Part shown: piece after piece, positions 11,996 to 36,027 of the stretch
Position numbering within the stretch: position 1 is the first letter of the stretch
Layout of the letters: each line of letters begins with the position of its first letter
Assembly (NCBI GenBank): GCA_959347315.1
Contig: OY365811.1
Location: 35,712,441 to 35,776,440, forward strand
DNA from: Bimastos eiseni
Lineage: Eukaryota > Annelida > Clitellata > Crassiclitellata > Lumbricidae
DNA length: 64,000 bases
Reading direction: 5' to 3'
Notes under the pieces: generated by a model
Seen by the model: only the letters and a program-made list of their open reading frames with translations
What the model was told of the DNA's origin: nothing
Database searches by the model: none
Made by a program: the position numbers and the translations under genes

Positions 11996-13750
11996 ATGCA
12001 AATACAATATCAACAAAGTATTGACCACGTCAACAAATTCATACTTCGCCTGATGTTTTCTTTAAAAATTCTAATTAATTAGATTTTGCCAACGATCCTC
12101 AACCGCTCTCGCATCCCCCAATTGCCGGCCCCCCTCCCCCCATTTTGTTGCTTTCCTCCTCAGACAAAATATACGTGGTGACGCCTGGTATCCTCAGTGA
12201 CGGCTCAGCACTGGCCGAGCGAGCACCGGTCGATCGGTAGGAGGCTTAAGAGAATCGATAAGTCGGTTGCTTGTGCCTTTGTGTCTTTCAGACAGAATCG
12301 ATTTACATTCACAGACAGGAAGACTGAGGAATAAATCCGGCGAAGGAAAGCAAACTGACGAGACGGAGACCGTGGGGTTAGGGTATATAGGGGAAGGAAA
12401 AAGAGGGAACAGCACCATAAGACACAGCTACCCTCATTCCTCCTGTTCATCCAACCTCACTCGTCATTTCAATTGTAATACTGTCCACCATCTCAGTCTC
12501 TGCTTGCGTTGCCTCTCTTGACATGCAACCGCTTTAACACCCCGCATATCGATTATCGATTTCGTTTTTACTAAGAGCCTGTGAACAAGTTGATTCCCGC
12601 GACTTCGCTCATTGGTCGATGTAGAAATATCGCGACCACAACTGAGATCTTTTTGTTTGTGTGATTCTCGCGAACGACAATAATAACAATAACAACAACA
12701 TTTCATCATTTATAACTAGAATGATGACTAATATAAGACCAGTTATTTTCATTGCAAACTAATAATAAAATAATGCAATAACGACAAGCATGTCAATATG
12801 CAAATGCACTGTCCTGGATTTTGAATTTGTGAACTAAATCCCATAGTATATAGTGTCGCATCTTAGTTAACTGAGCTATTTTGCAGACGTTCATTTGCGA
12901 TCTTGACCGATTTTGACTAGCGGAAGTTCACAACACTGGTTGACAAATTAATCGCGTGGACAAAAAATGTCTTTACGGATCTTTCGCGGCCTTAAGCGTG
13001 ATAGTGCTTTGTGTATTCATTTGAAGTGGGCCTAGGAATCTGTCACAAATAAAAGTTCAGTTGTTATCATCAGCGGTGTTATTGTGAATGAGGGGGAATT
13101 ATGTTGCTGGTTTGTAGCCGATAAAAACATGACTAATTTATTCTATTCAATCGTCTCTAGTGTTTTCATCCACCTACATACAAAGAAGATCTGCGCTGCA
13201 GACGGCAACAGGGTGTGATGGAAAGAAATGTATGAAATGAAACTCGGGAGGACAATCAAAACTGATGAGATCTTTGCATGGCCGTGTTTTCAATAAATTT
13301 GGTGATTATTGAGGGCTTCATGGCGTCTCTCTTTGCTTCTAGACGTCAATATATAGAAATATTTCAGTTTGTCATGCATAAAAGCTCTTCAATTGACCGT
13401 GATGCTGATGCAATATTTCAAATTACGAGACTGCGGAATAATACTTGTACATTTAAGATAGAGAGTGTTGTTGCAACTTATATAGTAATTGTGGTTGCAA
13501 TTTATTCTATATTAATCAGAGTGAAAACAATTTTTGAAAACAGGGTAGTCGATCACTCTGCAATGGTTACCCAGCATCTTCAGAATTAATGACTTTTTCC
13601 ATCATGGTTAGTTTCAGTCATAAAGCTGGATGCGCACAATCTTCAAAGTTCCAAGAAAATTGCTAGATGCGTCTTAATGTGCGCATCTGTTGTGTCTATA
13701 TATATATAGACAATTTCCCTTAGCCTTATCTTAAATAATTTCGAAAACCA
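11996..13750. other. No supported gene
   Basis: A good-looking splice acceptor (polypyrimidine then TTTCAG) ends at 12290, followed by an open frame to 12521, but no product is recognised and coding bias is weak. The rest is AT-rich non-coding sequence. Confidence 0.4.
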
Positions 13751-13920
13751 TAACCATAACCGGAGCAACTATGTTATGACTATAAATGGGACTATGGCTA
13801 TGACTTTGACTACTATCATTACTATGATTATGACTATGTAACTGTAACTATAACTGTAATCTTAAGTAAAACTTTTACCTGTAGCCTCACAAAAACTGTG
13901 ACTGTAACTGCAATAAAATC
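13751..13920. repeat. Degenerate ACTATG/ACTGTA repeat
   Basis: Imperfect hexamer repeats such as GACTATG and AACTGTA over about 170 bp, directly next to the tail of a SINE-like copy. Confidence 0.65.
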
Positions 13921-13940
13921 TGTAAGAGGAATGACTGCCT

Positions 13941-14013
13941 CGTTATCGTAATCTCAGTATTTCTTCGGCGCCCACAAAAGCGAAGTCGCGGGAACCAGCT
14001 CATTCACATGCGC
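13941..14013 (-). repeat. SINE-like dispersed repeat, copy 2
   Basis: On the minus strand GTGAATGAGCTGGTTCCCGC, then a GGCGCC box and a GATTACGATAAC tail. It is diverged but has the same block order as copy 1. Confidence 0.55.
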
Positions 14014-14943
14014 TTAATCAAAACTACATTGATAGGCAGAGGGTCACAATTCAGAGAGTCAGGCAGGGATACAGTCAGACGACTAAGGTGGATGGTGTTT
14101 GGAGTTGCAACAGCGAGGAAGGAAGGGCGAAGTAGAGGATTCAGGATAGGATTTGTGAAAAAGCAATGTCCTCAGTTTTGAAAGGAAAATCTGTGGTGAG
14201 ATAGCAAGAGGCGAGGCTTTGGTGAGTTAATCGTAGGATGGATCGGATATGTGTCTTAATTCTCGAGGGAGCTGCGCTGCATAAATATTTTTCAAAAATT
14301 ATAATTGTCTTCTCTCTCTGGAATCAGATTGAGATTGCGATATATAGTCACATACGATGAAAAAAATTATTTTATTATCCTGGACAGGCGTTATAATAAT
14401 GCGCTGATCGTATAGATAAATGAAGGAATGAATAAATGACAATCAACCGTTGAAAAGTGCATCACTGGTTGGGAACAATTCAAGCATTTAACCCAACTTG
14501 ATAATTATGTCTTTATAACACCTGACAGCCTCACAATCAATAATTTAGGACCTTTATGTATAAAATTATACACATAGGCCTTCATAATTATGCATATAAC
14601 TGTTGTACAGTGTACTGTATATATATTGACATAGGCAGGCGTAATTAAGACATATCAAGTCGACTTAGTAATAACTAATAACACATGCGCACATATATAC
14701 ACATAAAGATATGTAATGTATTTATATACACATATATTTGTGTCTATATATACATATATATATACATGCACATGTCGTATGCACATCAGTGTTGGTAGTT
14801 CGCAACGTCTGTCGTATCACTTTTTGATCAAAATATGCACTCAGCAGATGAATAATAAATTGCAGGTGACGTTGAAAGCAGATGAAAGGAGGAGAAATGT
14901 AGATGACGCATCGACAAAGTCTTGAATCGCATCGTATCTGATT

Positions 14944-15000
14944 ATTTATATAGCGCTTCTTACAGTATAGCTATTCGGGAGCGCTCTCAGCGTGACAGCC
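14944..15000 (-). repeat. Retroelement 3'-tail motif
   Basis: ATTTATATAGCGCTTCT is the complement of a GCGCTATATAAAT 3' tail, the form seen at the end of the LINE fragment at 28733-28745. Marks the end of an old, reverse-oriented retroelement copy. A second such tail is at 15952-15970. Confidence 0.4.
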
Positions 15001-16193
15001 CCAAAGACATAAGAAAGGTATCGAAGGGAAGAGGATGGGAGCCCGGTTTAAAGCTTGCTACGGATAATGGGGGGTGGGAGGGGGGTATACGGGTCCGCGA
15101 TGGCAAAGGCATGAATGTGTTGTCTTCTCATAAGCTGCATACAGCATCCGAGCAAGTGGAAGAAAGACTGGAATTTCGGAAATACAGCAAAGCGCCGTAT
15201 TTCCGAAACCTGTCTAAGAGGTCAGTAACGGCCAGGCAAAGGCTGGCAGTTGACAGACGGCTATGGAAATAGCAGCCAAAGCGCAGATGCTGTCCAACTG
15301 GAGAGACCACTGACTGGCTAATTGAATAAAATTGAAATAACAATAGGCCTATATTGCATAGCAATAATCATGATACGATGTACGAGTTTCGAAGCATAAT
15401 TTCCTCATCTATCGTCTGAGATAAGGCCTGATTTACTGATTGATTGATTGCATGATTACAGTTCCTCAAGCGTATTTTCTGGCAGTAGAATTGTTACAGG
15501 TTGCAGCTGATACATGTATATAAGTATATAAGTAGGCCTATGTGCTGTAAGTCCTGCAGTTTTCTATCGATAATTATTCGATACGCATCAATGACCTTGA
15601 GCAAGAAACGAGAGCTCCATTACATTCTACCTATTTCGACAAAGCAGTTTGCTTTACATTGCGCATCTATGAGATCACACACGTTAACGTGATTTCATTG
15701 AACGGTAACAGAATCGATATCAATTAGCATTTTCATTTTCGCATAATATTATTATTAACGACAGATGTCAGTATCGTTGCATGGTTGCCAACTCTGCCAA
15801 CTGATGTATTGCTTTTGGGTCACTCTGGATATACGACGCGATTGATCACAATCAGATAAACGTTTCAGATGATGCCTCGGTTGTTGTGGTTCTGGGTAAG
15901 ATGCAAGCGCTTCGCATATATAGATCGTGACAAAAATTCAGATATTTATATAGCGCACTAGTGCGGAGCAACCTCCGGAAGCTAAACTGGCGCAGCATTT
16001 ATTCAGACGGACTGCGGCGATGAAAGAGTTCGTGCCATGAATTCATTGGGAAATGAATTGGCTCGAAGCCATATACGGTCGCTATAGAAACACTTGCACA
16101 TATATACTCACACACATACATACATACTTACACAAAACAATTAATTTGTACATACAATGTACATACCTACATGCATGCACATATAATATATAT

Positions 16194-16246
<53 letters not shown>

Positions 16247-17789
16247 CGAAGAGGCCTCTGAATTTCCTAGCATAACTATTTCGTGAAAAGAAACCTTTTG
16301 GCAGGCGCGTCTATTCTGTTGCCATTCACTTAATATAACTCCAGAACTCTTTCTAAACAAACTACAAAAATTCTGTTCTGACCTTCAGATTGTACGAGAA
16401 AACTCATCGTTTTGAACTCGCTTTATATCGACTCATTTCCTACGTCTGGATTCAATTTCCGTGTCTTCTCGGATTCCAATCTTGATTTATTCCAGCAGAT
16501 TTGCTATGGAGTTTGTCATGTAAAGCCTACATTCATTCGTACATGCATTGACCTACTCTCTCGTATGCTGAGCACATTTCTATTCTTAGTCGGTCCAGTT
16601 ACATCAACCGAGTGGTAGTATTATGTCATAGTTTCCGGTCAATTGCGTCATTGTAAACATTTGACATATGACGTCACTTCGTATGCCAAAAGGAGACCAA
16701 CAATCTCAACGCATCGCCTTTCGCGTCACAATTGATTCTCTTTCGAACGCCATGGCAACTCTTACTGAGTGCAAAAGTCTAGGGTAAATGTAACGACTAA
16801 TGCTACATTTCGCATACGCTCAGATACACGAGAGGGGAAACGAGACTTAGAGGCAGATGACGGATATGGAAAGCATACTGGATTTGGTAAAGAAAAAGAG
16901 GTAAAGGTGGTCAACATGTCTCTGTTCAAACCTAGTAGGCCTACTTATTCCTTTCTGTACAGATCTGCATAATGGGTATAGCGTCAGGCTGGTTTCCATG
17001 GAAAAGAAACCATATTATAAGGATTTAGGCAATAGGAAGATTTCTTTTTGGCGCATTGGGACTACTCTGTAAACGCAATAAACTGCCTGAAAGCAGCGAC
17101 TAATTACCCATGAGCCGTTCTACGTCCCTCATCTAATTTCCTGGCGACAGGTTATTTCCTTTTTGGCATCGACTGGCTCAAGCTTGGATTAGTGCCAATT
17201 AAATTGCAAATGCGATGCTGCTAATTGTAATAATCATGGCTCTAATCAAAAGGTATTACATTGTCAAGAATAGAAACTTTTTCTTCTACTTCAGCTTATG
17301 TAAATATTGATATTGTTATTGTAACATCTGATAATGACCCAAATAATAGCGAAGCATAAAATGAATGTATGTTAGATTGCATGTAGTCATGCCATGCATG
17401 AGTGCATTTGGACATTTTTTATGTATGTAGGCCTACATTTACATGTATGTATTTAAGCATACATGGATGTCTTTTCGTATACATGCCTGCTTGTATGTAT
17501 ATATACGCACACTTGCACGTGTGCATGTATTTGTGTATTTATACCGATACCAAAGATGTTTATTAAGCACGCACAATCAATGAAGAAAGTAACGCAAACG
17601 CAAATAAATGACAGGGTAACGAGGAAGATTGAGTGGGTTGCAACCAATAGGGAAGGAAACCAAAAAGGGACCAAGAGACCGCTAGTAGGAGCAACCTTAA
17701 CATGGATTAGTGACGGCGGTGAAAGTGAGAGCAGATTAGGCAAGGCTTTCTAGGCTTTTAACTAGCTTAACTATTAGAATACACAGAAT
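15001..17789. other. No gene; microsatellites
   Basis: AT-rich sequence with CATA and (TA)n repeats at 16085-16248 and four TAGGCCTA palindromes (15344, 15533, 16936, 17428). No supported coding sequence on either strand. Confidence 0.45.
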
Positions 17790-17797
17790 AATGTTGT

Positions 17798-18044
17798 CAG
17801 TGGTGGCGATTTAGAATGGCAGGTGAGTGGGGGACACCCGGACAGTCATCAGAGTGGTTAGAAAATCCCGCGTCGAGAATAATTACTCCTTTTTATGCTA
17901 AAACAGTGCTTTGTAAATGAAAAATGTAAATAATTAATTTTAAAAGCTCAACTTACGAATTTCGTTAAAATTTTGTGCGATATGAACTCACGCGTCCCCC
18001 TCTCTGTAAAAAGTGTCCCTCGATCCCCGGAATAACCGTTCCTG
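17798..18044. mobile_element. Non-autonomous hAT element, 247 bp, perfect 8-bp TSD
   Basis: The element begins CAGTGGTGGCGATT and ends with the complement of CAGGAACGGTTATT. It is flanked by identical 8-bp duplications AATGTTGT at 17790-17797 and 18045-18052. Its right part (TCGAGGG, TTTTACAGAGAGGGG, GCGTG on the minus strand) is shared with the element at 51418-51561, so both belong to one family. There is no coding capacity; it must rely on a transposase in trans. Confidence 0.85.
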
Positions 18045-18052
18045 AATGTTGT

Positions 18053-18236
18053 CTTATGTGTGTTCATTTTATGCATGCAAGTATAAATATGTGCATGCAT
18101 GTGTGCATATGACATGTATGCTTGTATATATGCATTTGTATAATATAGATACCTAATAAAGTGCTTCTGAATCAACGCCAGATATAAATACTGGGCAGGA
18201 TGTGCGATGTATTCGCATAGAAATTGAGCATATATA

Positions 18237-18267
<31 letters not shown>

Positions 18268-19829
18268 CAATACGATAGTAATGCTATCACGAAACTGTCA
18301 GTTCCAACCACTGAACCTAAACTAATCAAAAGAAATCGAAACAGTCTCACATAAGATACGGTCATGCGCACTTGCTTAATCTCTTTTCCTGCCCTGATCC
18401 GTCTTAGATGATGGGTGCGGGGTGGAGTCGTTCCCACGTCTGTTGCCATGGTGATAAGCGGCTAATTGAAACGATCCAGTCGCCGACCTCCGACCCCGGA
18501 TGCCGACGAAGCGTATGAGCGAATTCGCAAAGTCTCGTATAATCTCGTGTCGCGCAGAACCCTCGAGATTTAGCGTCAACGGTAGTTTCGGAGAAAACGA
18601 ACAATCGCATCTGGTGCCTGGCTATCAACATTCTGCCTATCATCAACGTCTGGTCAAAATACATATGTGATGCAATGTAATGTAATGTTGTGTAATTAAG
18701 CATTTTTCAAGAGTCGCTCGAATCAGCACCGCTCTCAACGGGCGTCTGTGCTTGTCAATAATTCCAGGAGCAGTATATAGTATTTACAGTGTTACAATTA
18801 TTTGATGTTGCTATTACCACCCAGGAAGTCCAACCGTCCGAACTAAGTTCAATAAATAATTCCAAAAGTCGATAATTGTAATTATAAGTGCCTTTATGGT
18901 CCACTGTCACTCGCGTTCGCATTTCTGTATTTTTCTTAAGTTGTTCTTTTTAGAAATAAAATAATATAAGAAGCCATAATTGTAATTAGTTAGCGTCTAC
19001 CGCCTTCGTTTCGAAGTTCAATACTTAAAATATCCAACGATGGCACACCATAACCAATTCATCAACTCATCCACCAGGGACGAAACATGACCAGTGAATA
19101 TCTGCGTCATCACCCAATGACCAGGAACAGATGAAAATGCCAAGGTCACGGAGGCATCCATCAGGTCAAAGAAGCAATCTCGAAGACGAGCGAGGTGTTC
19201 CTCGGAGCTTCCTCCCTCCCCTGTAATCGTGGTTTTGCCAGATTTTCATGAAACCTCTTGCCAATCACTGAATTTTATAAATCAGCAGTTGAAATTCCAA
19301 GTTTCATTACATTTTTAGTAGTCGAATATTTTCAAAGTAATTTAAAACCATTCACATAAATCGCCCTTTTCTATGCAGCTATTTCTCCTGTGAATCGTTT
19401 GCCACAGAATCTTTGAGCTGTTCCTGAGTTTGACCACAATAATAATCCTAAGATTGGTTTATATGACATAAGCGCTGTTTTGGCCCTGCAGTCATTTGCG
19501 GTTAATGGCGTCATTCATTCTTACGTTGTCCCGGGCGATTTAGTCGCTGCATAAATCCGAAGGTCATCAAATAACTAACTGGCTCCAGTTGTTAAGGCCA
19601 GAGGAGATGGAAAAGCAGTTGGAAGAGGAAGAGAACGAGAGGGAAAGGGAAAGTGAAGGGATTAAAAATTGCAAACTGGAGCATGCACTAATGTGTCATC
19701 GGTTGCTACGCGTCCGAATGACTTCAACCTGCGGTTTACATGGCGACGGCAGCTAATTATAGTCATGGGACATGAGAGCGAATTCAATCATTAATCACTG
19801 AAAGTCATCTGGGCGTTTTAATTTCATTG
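18053..19829. other. No supported gene
   Basis: (TA)n at 18230-18268, then a moderately GC-rich block at 18380-18620 with an open minus-strand frame and no recognised product, then plain AT-rich sequence. Confidence 0.4.
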
Positions 19830-20270
19830 CTACGGTGCCTGTACTCCTAGAACTACTGTTACGAGTCATTTAATTACTCTCTGCACTCCTAGAACTACTC
19901 TTACAAGTCACTTTATTAATTCTCTGCACTCATATGGAACTAATCTCTCAATTGTACACAGTTGCTTTTCTCAACTCTCTGAATCACATTCCGCACTCCA
20001 CTCCAAGAACAACCCTGTAGATTCGCTTAGTTACTTTCTACATTCCACTCCTAGAACTATGCCTACTCTCTCAACTCTCCGATCCACTTTCTACATTCCA
20101 CTCCTAGAACTATGCCTACTCTCTGATCCACTTTTTGCGCTCCACTCCTAGAACTACTCTGTCGAATTCACTTAGTAAATGTCTTAACTCCAGGCAACCT
20201 AACTACTCTGCAAATTCACTCAGTTACTTTCTGCACTCCAATCCTAGAACAACTCTCTCAACTCATTGAG
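19830..20270. repeat. Degenerate minisatellite, ACTCCTAGAACTACTCT type
   Basis: The block ACTCCTAGAACTAC recurs near 19840, 19882, 20045, 20098, 20142 and (variant) 20235, separated by CAACTCTCTGATTCACTTTC-like spacers. Period is about 45-60 bp. Isolated related blocks appear at 20500 and 20620. Confidence 0.7.
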
Positions 20271-22074
20271 AATTACTTTCTAAACTCATCGTAATACTAT
20301 ACATATATGTCCCTTTCTTTCGTTTCTTTCTTCTGATCTCGTTCCTCGTTACATCTTTTGTCACCCACTTGTTGAATGTGTCTATCAACCGCTCTCCACC
20401 TAATTAACCATGCAAGCGTCATTAGAAATATGTCAAAATAACTGCTGTTGTTTGTACGCTGTGCATCGTTTGTAAATACTCTAAACAATCCTCAATCTAC
20501 TCCATGCACTCCTGAAGCTCCACGCTACATTTCTACAGAAGCGTTGAAAGCACTACCATGGTGTTTTGAAGAGTATATGAAGTGATTCCTGAGCTACTCT
20601 GTAGTCGACTTGAACTATTCTTTATACCTAGAACTACGTTGCTGGCTAATATTGTATCGCAAAAATATGTGACTGTTTTATACGGTAAAGGTACGTATAG
20701 GGTTGACGTCAATAGCTCTAACCTACACAAAACCTTGTTAAACATTAGATCTTAAACGAATTTTCATACAATTGAGTCACATCGACAAACCAAAACAGTC
20801 ATAAAGTGTTGAACGAAGGAAAAGATAAATGTGTTCTATCCGCTATACGACCCCACGTCTGATAAGGGTAGGCCTATGTGACGTGAAGGGAATTGGTCGC
20901 AATGACCATCATCAGTAACCTTGGTTCAACTTAACATTCACAGAAACTGAAAAATTGAGCCGACTCTTCAGGACTTTATATTTCGACGATTCAAATTTAC
21001 AATACATTTATTCTCTCTTCGTGCAGACGGAAACAGCAAAGACTGCTTTCCTGCACGACAAAAGGACATCGTTCAAAGTTGACATTTTCGTTGAGATGTA
21101 AAATCGTGCTAATAAATCAGCGATAATACAATGGTTTTCCCACAGATAATACCCTGGACAGTTAAATACATCGTCACAAGTAGGACATGTGGATTCAATA
21201 TAATGTATATATGACAAATGATATTCCGATATGGTCTTCAAATGCTGTAACTCATGCTCTCATTATAAGGTTGCTATTGTATATCGATGAATTGTCAGCG
21301 AATGAGTTGTAGGCCAATTAACGTTGAGATCATTAGAGACAAACTTACTTCACGCATCCACATTAATCTTAAATCATCAACAAATCAACTGTTCTCATAA
21401 TAATATTCAGAAGCCAAGGATCTCCATATCCGCATATACTCCTAGTAATCATACTGTCGTTAGGTGCATCAGTCACTAAATATTTCGTGCTCACAAATCC
21501 TCATTTCTGCCTGTCATAAAGCTACTCAGGCCATTCAAAATAACAATTGCGCTATAAAATTCAAACCACGCGTCCGATCTGCTCAAGCTTATAAATTATT
21601 TCCATCCTGGAGTCAATCCCGATGTGCTGTCGGAAATAACGTTTCTGTTGTTTGCTGTTCTCGAGTATCCTGTTAGTCCAGCGCAAATACTATATCACTG
21701 CTGTAATAAAATTGAGTATCATCATAATAGACGTAGAAAGTTAACGAAAAGTCTCTAACACCAATCATCAATCCCTAACACGTGTAACCTTCTCCGAAAG
21801 TTAACCCTTGACATTACCGCACGAGGTCCGATTTCCTTGGGAGATTAGTACGCCGCCAGCCGCCAGTTGGCCAAGTTGATGCGGGCACAATCGATGAGAC
21901 CAGACACGCTGTAATCAACGGCTAGAGAAAATGGCCGTCACTTCAGGACTTGCAGTCGGCCAGAAGACCATCGATATTTAAATTGAACGAAAAATATTCC
22001 CATCCGACCACCGGTGGATAGATGGCGCCAACGCGTGGGGAAGCGTGACGTGACGTCATGCGCCGCCGCGGCGT
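20271..22074. other. 3' flank of the CD225 gene
   Basis: No coding sequence recognised. On the minus strand this is downstream of the CD225 stop; an AATAAA (complement at 21007-21012) could serve as a polyadenylation signal, giving a 3' untranslated region of about 1 kb. Confidence 0.35.
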
Positions 22075-33454
<11,380 letters not shown>

Positions 33455-33496
33455 CGTGTCAGCGTTCGAAGAGATCGGATCTCTGAGAATGGATCT

Positions 33497-34366
33497 GTAA
33501 GCTCAGGTTGAACGGATCCTTTCGTCAAACTTCAAATCTGAAACAGTTTATACTCGAACAGTGGATCATAGTATAAGGCAGTAGTCGTATGTAATGTAAC
33601 GCAATGTAATCTTTGAATATATATAAATATTATATATATATGCTATATATAGGCCTATTGCAGCAGACTTTCAAGCGATCTGTCTTGTTGGTATGCAATC
33701 TTTAAAACCCTGTGGGATCATACTAACTTTGTGGAAAAAATAATAAAACTAAAATAAAATTCAAATACAGCAAGCAACACCCTTTGCGGCCATAATCTGC
33801 AGTGCACAATGCAGTCTTTAATGTGTGATAATATAGGAATATTAATTTCGCAAATTTATAATATCACCTGATCCATTTAAATTTTATTTTAGTAATCGTG
33901 TTACTGGAGTTTCATTTGATATAGGGCTATTGTTTAGCTTGACTTAAAACCAACACATCTTTTAACGTCTCTCAGGCTTGCAAACAATGCGCAATATAAC
34001 TATCCAAACACATTCATTCATCATTATCATCAGTTAATGATGTCAGCCATTTGTCGTTGATTGGTATGAAAAGGTTCTGCTATTCGTGAGACCATTTGTC
34101 AAAGTCAGCCATCTTCTCATCTAAACACAATTTCTAAATTTAATCGCCGACCCGTATAAGATGGACGACTTAATTGGTCCTAGGTCGCCTGACCCAGTCA
34201 AGTACAATGTATAGTCTACCAATCGGATTCAGATAATGTAGGGCATTCGCATCTTTTGTAAACTTGCTTTCTCTATTTGCCTGTCCTGTTCTGACTCTTT
34301 TCATCCAATTCTATCATATCATATCCAATCCTATCCCATCTTAGCATATTCCATCGCATCCTGCTC
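33497..34366. other. 5' flank of the CD225 gene
   Basis: No coding sequence recognised. Contains an ATGTAATGTAACG motif (33590), TA repeats, one TAGGCCTA (33650) and a degenerate TATCC/ATCCT repeat at 34310-34362. Confidence 0.35.
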
Positions 34367-34522
34367 CAGAGGTGTAACAAGGTTTTGAAAAGTTGGGAAC
34401 ATAATTTCTAAAATAGTGCGCAAAGTGAAAAAAATTGTTTCGCCCCCCTTTTTAATTTTGCCCTCCCCAGAAGTTTTGAAACTGGGGCGCCGTTGCCCCT
34501 GCCCTCCGCTTGTTACACCCCG
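34367..34522. mobile_element. Small MITE, 156 bp
   Basis: Left end CAGAGGTGTAACAAG, right end the complement of CGGGGTGTAACAAG. The interior is non-coding with C-rich and G-rich runs. The hAT-like CAG start is visible, but the flanking 8-mers do not match convincingly, so superfamily is uncertain. Confidence 0.55.
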
Positions 34523-34979
34523 TCCGGTTATGTGAATTAATTAATACTAAAACGAACATAAATATTCTGATTTCAGCCAGTCAGCTAGTAATGTTGCGCT
34601 TAAGTTTAACGACCATTCTTGGATCGGCATGCGGATAGAGGGTTGGAAGAAGGGTGGGAGGGCGGACGGAAGCGAAAGACAGGGTAAAGGGATCACGCTT
34701 CTATTTACATTTCAAATTAATGCTGTTAAACCGTCTTTAGACAGGTGATTATATATTCCTGTAATTCGATATCATAGCCCCCTCATCTCATAATGCAGCC
34801 ACTGAACCTACTCAACAGTCAAAGTGTACAGGAAACTATACCTGAACGCTATTCTGTCAATAAAATCCTAAGCTAGGCTGACACTTATATTAAACATTCC
34901 AGCATTAATTATCTATTCACGCTGTGGAACGGAGCTAACGCCGTTGTTTTGCATTGTAAACTTAATTAAATGACAAGCA

Positions 34980-35214
34980 GACGTCATTTATCTAGACGTC
35001 ACTAACTTATTATAGTACACCGCTGACGTCGCTAAGTAACACAGCCGACGTCATTATATGACACCACAGGCGTCACTAAATCAAACCGCTGAAGTCATAA
35101 CATTGTATAGCAGACGTCAGTAATAATATTTATGCCGTAAACGTTACCAAAAGAAATCGTGGATGTCATTATATAATTACACTGCGGACGTCACTGAGTC
35201 AAACGGCGGACGTC
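34980..35214. repeat. Minisatellite of GACGTC (CRE/ATF-like) boxes
   Basis: Intact GACGTC at 34980, 34995, 35025, 35047, 35113, 35187 and 35209, with one-base variants at 35070, 35091 and 35162. Most spacings are 21-25 bp and the intervening sequence repeats loosely (ATTATAT, AAACCGC). GACGTCA is the core of the CREB/ATF site. Confidence 0.75.
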
Positions 35215-35294
35215 ATTATAAATGAAACCGTAAATGGTACTAAATTGGCGCGGCCGTTGATGGGGATCTCGTAGCGATGGGTAACACGTACACT

Positions 35295-35944
35295 CAGTGG
35301 GGTAGCGAGGGTGGGGCGCAGTGCCAAGTGCATTCAGCCTATGTTGCTTAATATTTTAGTTTAGTGGGAATGAAAGCATGAAACCGTGCCGTATCCGTAA
35401 GCTGTATGACAAGTTACCAGTTATTAGTCTATTCTAATTACAATGCTTACTATAGTCCCATCATTATTAAATGATATTATTTACTTGTCAATATGTAGAG
35501 AGAAAGAATAACATTTTTTACTGTTTTATTTAAATTTTGTGTGAACTTTGTTATTTTCGATCGAGCCGGCAAGACGTTTGATGACTTGATTGTGAGGCTT
35601 GCTTTTTTATTTGCTCTATAAATGGTTTATTTCCTAATTATTCTATTTTATTCTATTTTCTTTTTTTAAATCAAAAGATAACGCATTTTAAGTAGTCAAA
35701 CAGTTTTAATTTTGATAGTGCATGCTGATGCTGTTACTAACTGTATACATAATGAATTGAATACCGAATAGAATAATCATAATGTATATAATGAAAACAC
35801 TCAAAACAGGCGTCTGGCTCTTATGCCTACTTCCCCTTTGTGCATATCCCGGAATATGCACAAGCATAAAGTGATGGAAATTATAGACAGAGGCGACATT
35901 TTGCACCCTCGCCCCAGGCGGCACTTTGCCTCGCTACGCCTCTG
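35295..35944. mobile_element. Non-autonomous hAT element, 650 bp, perfect 8-bp TSD
   Basis: Ends CAGTGGGGTAGCGAGG and (complement) CAGAGGCGTAGCGAGG match at 14 of 16 bases. Flanking duplications CGTACACT at 35287-35294 and 35945-35952 are identical. The interior is AT-rich and non-coding. Confidence 0.92.
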
Positions 35945-36027
35945 CGTACACTTGCGTGCAGAGCTGAGGAACCGAGTTCCAATCCCTTATTTCCGTCAGG
36001 TTGACACATCCTTCTTTCACTAGGCGG

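Noticed and set aside
12267..12521. 84-codon frame after a good splice acceptor
   Set aside because: No start, no donor and no recognisable product. It could be untranslated sequence, so no gene is called.
18435..18449. RFX X-box (GTTGCCATGGTGAT)
   Set aside because: Only the left half is good. Similar GTTGCCATGG words occur in coding DNA at 11503 and elsewhere.
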